Shown: positions 62,673 through 64,000 of the stretch, in pieces
Position numbering within the stretch: position 1 is the first letter of the stretch
Layout of the letters: every line of letters begins with the position of its first letter
Origin: Methanolacinia paynteri
GTDB lineage: Archaea; Halobacteriota; Methanomicrobia; Methanomicrobiales; Methanomicrobiaceae
Length of the DNA: 64,000 nucleotides
Assembly: GCF_000784355.1 (NCBI RefSeq)
Contig: NZ_KN360931.1
Coordinates: 20,942 to 84,941, forward strand
Reading direction: 5' to 3'
Program-made: the position numbers and the translations under genes
The notes under the pieces: generated by a model
Databases searched by the model: none
Seen by the model: the letters and a program-made list of their open reading frames with translations, nothing else
What the model was told of the DNA's origin: nothing

Positions 62673-62919
62673 TTTTGGCAACCCCGGCACCGGCGGCCGA
62701 GCCGCCGGACGGCCCCTGCCCAGGGGCCTTGCCTGAAGAGAACCTTCTCACGGCACGCCCAGGAGACCGGCAAGGGTCTCCTGAGCTGTTGAATTTAGTT
62801 TTTACATGAAAATCACGTTGAGATTTGCATGAAATATTTTTTCCCATAAATTTTTTTGGTATATTTCGTTCCGTGCACGACATGAATTTACCGCGTCTCG
62901 CGGCGAGGGGTTGCCAAAA
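62673..62919. repeat. Hairpin element copy 3 with perfect 13-bp terminal inverted repeats (MITE-like)
   Basis: Bounded by TTTTGGCAACCCC (62673-62685) and GGGGTTGCCAAAA (62907-62919), giving a 247-bp element. Module A is complete: CCGGCGGC/GCCGCCGG, GGCCCCT/AGGGGCC and CAGGAGACC/GGTCTCCTG; the last differs from copy 1 (GGGGACC) on both arms, i.e. compensatory. The middle contains two-hairpin repeat d (62799-62857). Of module B only the end (TCGCGGCGAGGGGTTGCC) remains. TAGCTCTTCG at 62651-62660 echoes the outer inverted repeat at 8.27 kb. Confidence 0.78.
62799..62857 (+). repeat. Two-hairpin repeat, copy d (inside hairpin element 3)
   Basis: TTTTACATGAAAATCACGTT, GAGATTTGCATGAAATA, then a degraded second half ending CCCATAAATTTTTTT. 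It occupies the linker between modules A and B of element 3, so either it inserted there or the elements share a linker. Confidence 0.6.
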
Positions 62920-62948
62920 GTAGTGAATGGAAAGCCGGAAAAAAAGAT

Positions 62949-64000
62949 CTATGAGCCGTTATATGACGTCTCAAAATGATCATTCAATACATTCTCTTTT
63001 ACGACGCAGTTCTCTTCGATCACAACCTCGGGCCAGATCCTCGTGCCCGAATGAAGAACCGCTCCGTCTTTCAGCACCGCCCTGGGGCCTATCACCGTAT
63101 TATTCTCGATATTGCACCTGACTCCGATCTCTGCGTCGTTGTCGATTATACTGCCGCTTATCGTTGTATTTTCATCGATATCCACATTATTGTAGATGGA
63201 TGAAGAGAAGATCTTGGAATTATTTCCTATGCTGCAGCATTCTCCAAGACTTGTGTAGGGACCGATCAGTACATTGTCTCCGATTTTTGTACCCGACCCT
63301 ATGGAAACGGGACCGATGATCCGTGTATTCTTACCAATCTTCACAGAATCTCCGAACTGTACCGGGCCTACCACGCTGCCGCCGGTTATCGACACGCTCC
63401 CGCTTATATTCGTATAGCGCATCTGGTTGAGTTTCCATTTTTCAGCTTCACGGAGTGATCTCGGACTTCCTACATCGGTCCAGTTTCCTCTTGCAAGCCA
63501 CCCTCCGATGTTTATTCCCGAGCCCATAAGTTTAGGGAAGAGGTCCTTTGCGAAATCGTACTTCCTGTTTTCCGGGATGTGATCGAATATCGAGGGATCG
63601 CATACATATATACCGGTACTTGCGAGGTTTGAAAAGATCTCTCCCGGCGACGGCTTTTCATAAAACCTCATGATATGGTAATTCACATCGATCTCGGCGA
63701 TTCCGTATTCGCATGGATTGTCTATGCTTATCAGGCCTATGGAGACCATGCTGTCGCCCTTGAGATGATCGCGGTAAAATTCCAGCAGGTCTATGTCCGT
63801 TACATGGTCCCCGCCGACGACAAGAAAAGGGGAGTCGTTCAGGTATTTTTCCGCATTTTTGACGCTGCCCGCAGTTCCCAGCTTTGTCTCTTCGCGGACA
63901 TATGTAATATTCACTCCCATCAGTGAGCCGTCTCCAAGCGCCCTTTCGATGTCGTCGCCTTTATAGCCGATCGTAATCACAACGTCTGTAAATCCCAGAT
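62949..64000 (-). CDS. Sugar-1-phosphate nucleotidyltransferase, 5' end beyond window
   Basis: Partial: the frame is open through the right edge (upstream codons read LGFTDV before VITIGYKGDD), so the true start and the N-terminal GGxGTRL nucleotide loop lie outside. Visible are the catalytic-domain segments LVVGGDHVTDIDLLEFYRDH, CEYGIAEID and FYEKPSPGE, and a C-terminal left-handed beta-helix of hexapeptide repeats (GSVSITGGSVVGPV, IGKNTRIIGPVSIG, GDNVLIGPY). This resembles archaeal bifunctional glucose-1-phosphate thymidylyltransferase/UDP-GlcNAc pyrophosphorylase-type proteins; the exact sugar is unclear. Confidence 0.88.
   Translation of the reverse strand, partial: LGFTDVVITIGYKGDDIERALGDGSLMGVNITYVREETKLGTAGSVKNAEKYLNDSPFLVVGGDHVTDIDLLEFYRDHLKGDSMVSIGLISIDNPCEYGIAEIDVNYHIMRFYEKPSPGEIFSNLASTGIYVCDPSIFDHIPENRKYDFAKDLFPKLMGSGINIGGWLARGNWTDVGSPRSLREAEKWKLNQMRYTNISGSVSITGGSVVGPVQFGDSVKIGKNTRIIGPVSIGSGTKIGDNVLIGPYTSLGECCSIGNNSKIFSSSIYNNVDIDENTTISGSIIDNDAEIGVRCNIENNTVIGPRAVLKDGAVLHSGTRIWPEVVIEENCVVKENVLNDHFETSYNGS

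Overview
The window is chromosome from a methanogenic euryarchaeon, most likely a member of Methanomicrobiales (Methanolacinia/Methanoplanus-like). The evidence is a euryarchaeal information-processing gene set (RadB, CDC48, aIF6, Rpl31e/39e/21e/LX, Rps19e, SRP54, Rpo4, RNase P component 4, Pus10, TrmY), coenzyme F420 biosynthesis (CofD), the methanogen-type pair DUF1890/DUF1894, a corrinoid-type core methionine synthase, and TATA/BRE promoters with T-tract terminators. Acquired bacterial-type genes (mutS/mutL, exonuclease VII, ECF-type metal transporter) are interleaved. No rRNA, tRNA or CRISPR array was recognised.

Layout. 0.1-8.3 kb: AdoMet decarboxylase-like gene with an 18-codon leader ORF, dapF, radB, larC, a CDC48 with long insertions, an acyl-CoA synthetase and a RecA-fold protein that has lost its Walker A lysine. 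8.27-9.09 kb: an island made only of GC-rich hairpin repeats. 9.1-21.3 kb: acyltransferase, methionine synthase and aspS; a stress protein; a secreted coiled-coil protein; cofD and a diverged cofD paralog; an HD hydrolase; and ubiX-ubiD-aconitase X, which fits the archaeal mevalonate pathway (anhydromevalonate phosphate branch). 21.3-26.6 kb: AT-rich accessory region with secreted and lipid-anchored proteins and two acyltransferase-fold genes. 26.7-32.2 kb: DUF1890-DUF1894-mntP, a CbiMNQO-type transporter behind a NikR-like operator, and glmM. 32.4-36.2 kb: a conserved archaeal protein and a XerA-type recombinase within about 2 kb of repeat-rich non-coding DNA. 36.2-43.7 kb: mutS-mutL, an HdeD-like protein, a HemK2-type methyltransferase and a HerA-like ATPase. 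43.7-54.6 kb: a long run of minus-strand genes for translation, protein targeting and RNA maturation. 54.6-64 kb: CorC-like protein, TIM-barrel enzyme, xseAB, zinc-ribbon and FKBP-like proteins, Hsp20, a CBS-ParB-like protein, a third hairpin element and a sugar nucleotidyltransferase that runs off the right edge.

The most interesting signal is non-coding. (1) A family of units, three of them 260-261 bp long (21445-21704, 23775-24035, 60038-60298 reversed) and two diverged (around 33.85 kb and 35.65 kb, flanking the recombinase in opposite orientations). Each full unit has its own BRE/TATA-like promoter, conserved hairpins with a compensatory base-pair change, and a conserved 3' block ending in a T-rich tract. 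This is a candidate multicopy small RNA or RNA-encoding mobile repeat. (2) A GC-rich mosaic element of strong hairpins, two copies at 8.4-9.05 kb and one at 62.67-62.92 kb, the latter bounded by a perfect 13-bp inverted repeat. (3) A shorter two-hairpin repeat in five copies. Other leads are SD-led leader ORFs ahead of the AdoMet decarboxylase gene and a secreted-protein gene, and an inverted repeat of NikR geometry upstream of cbiM.
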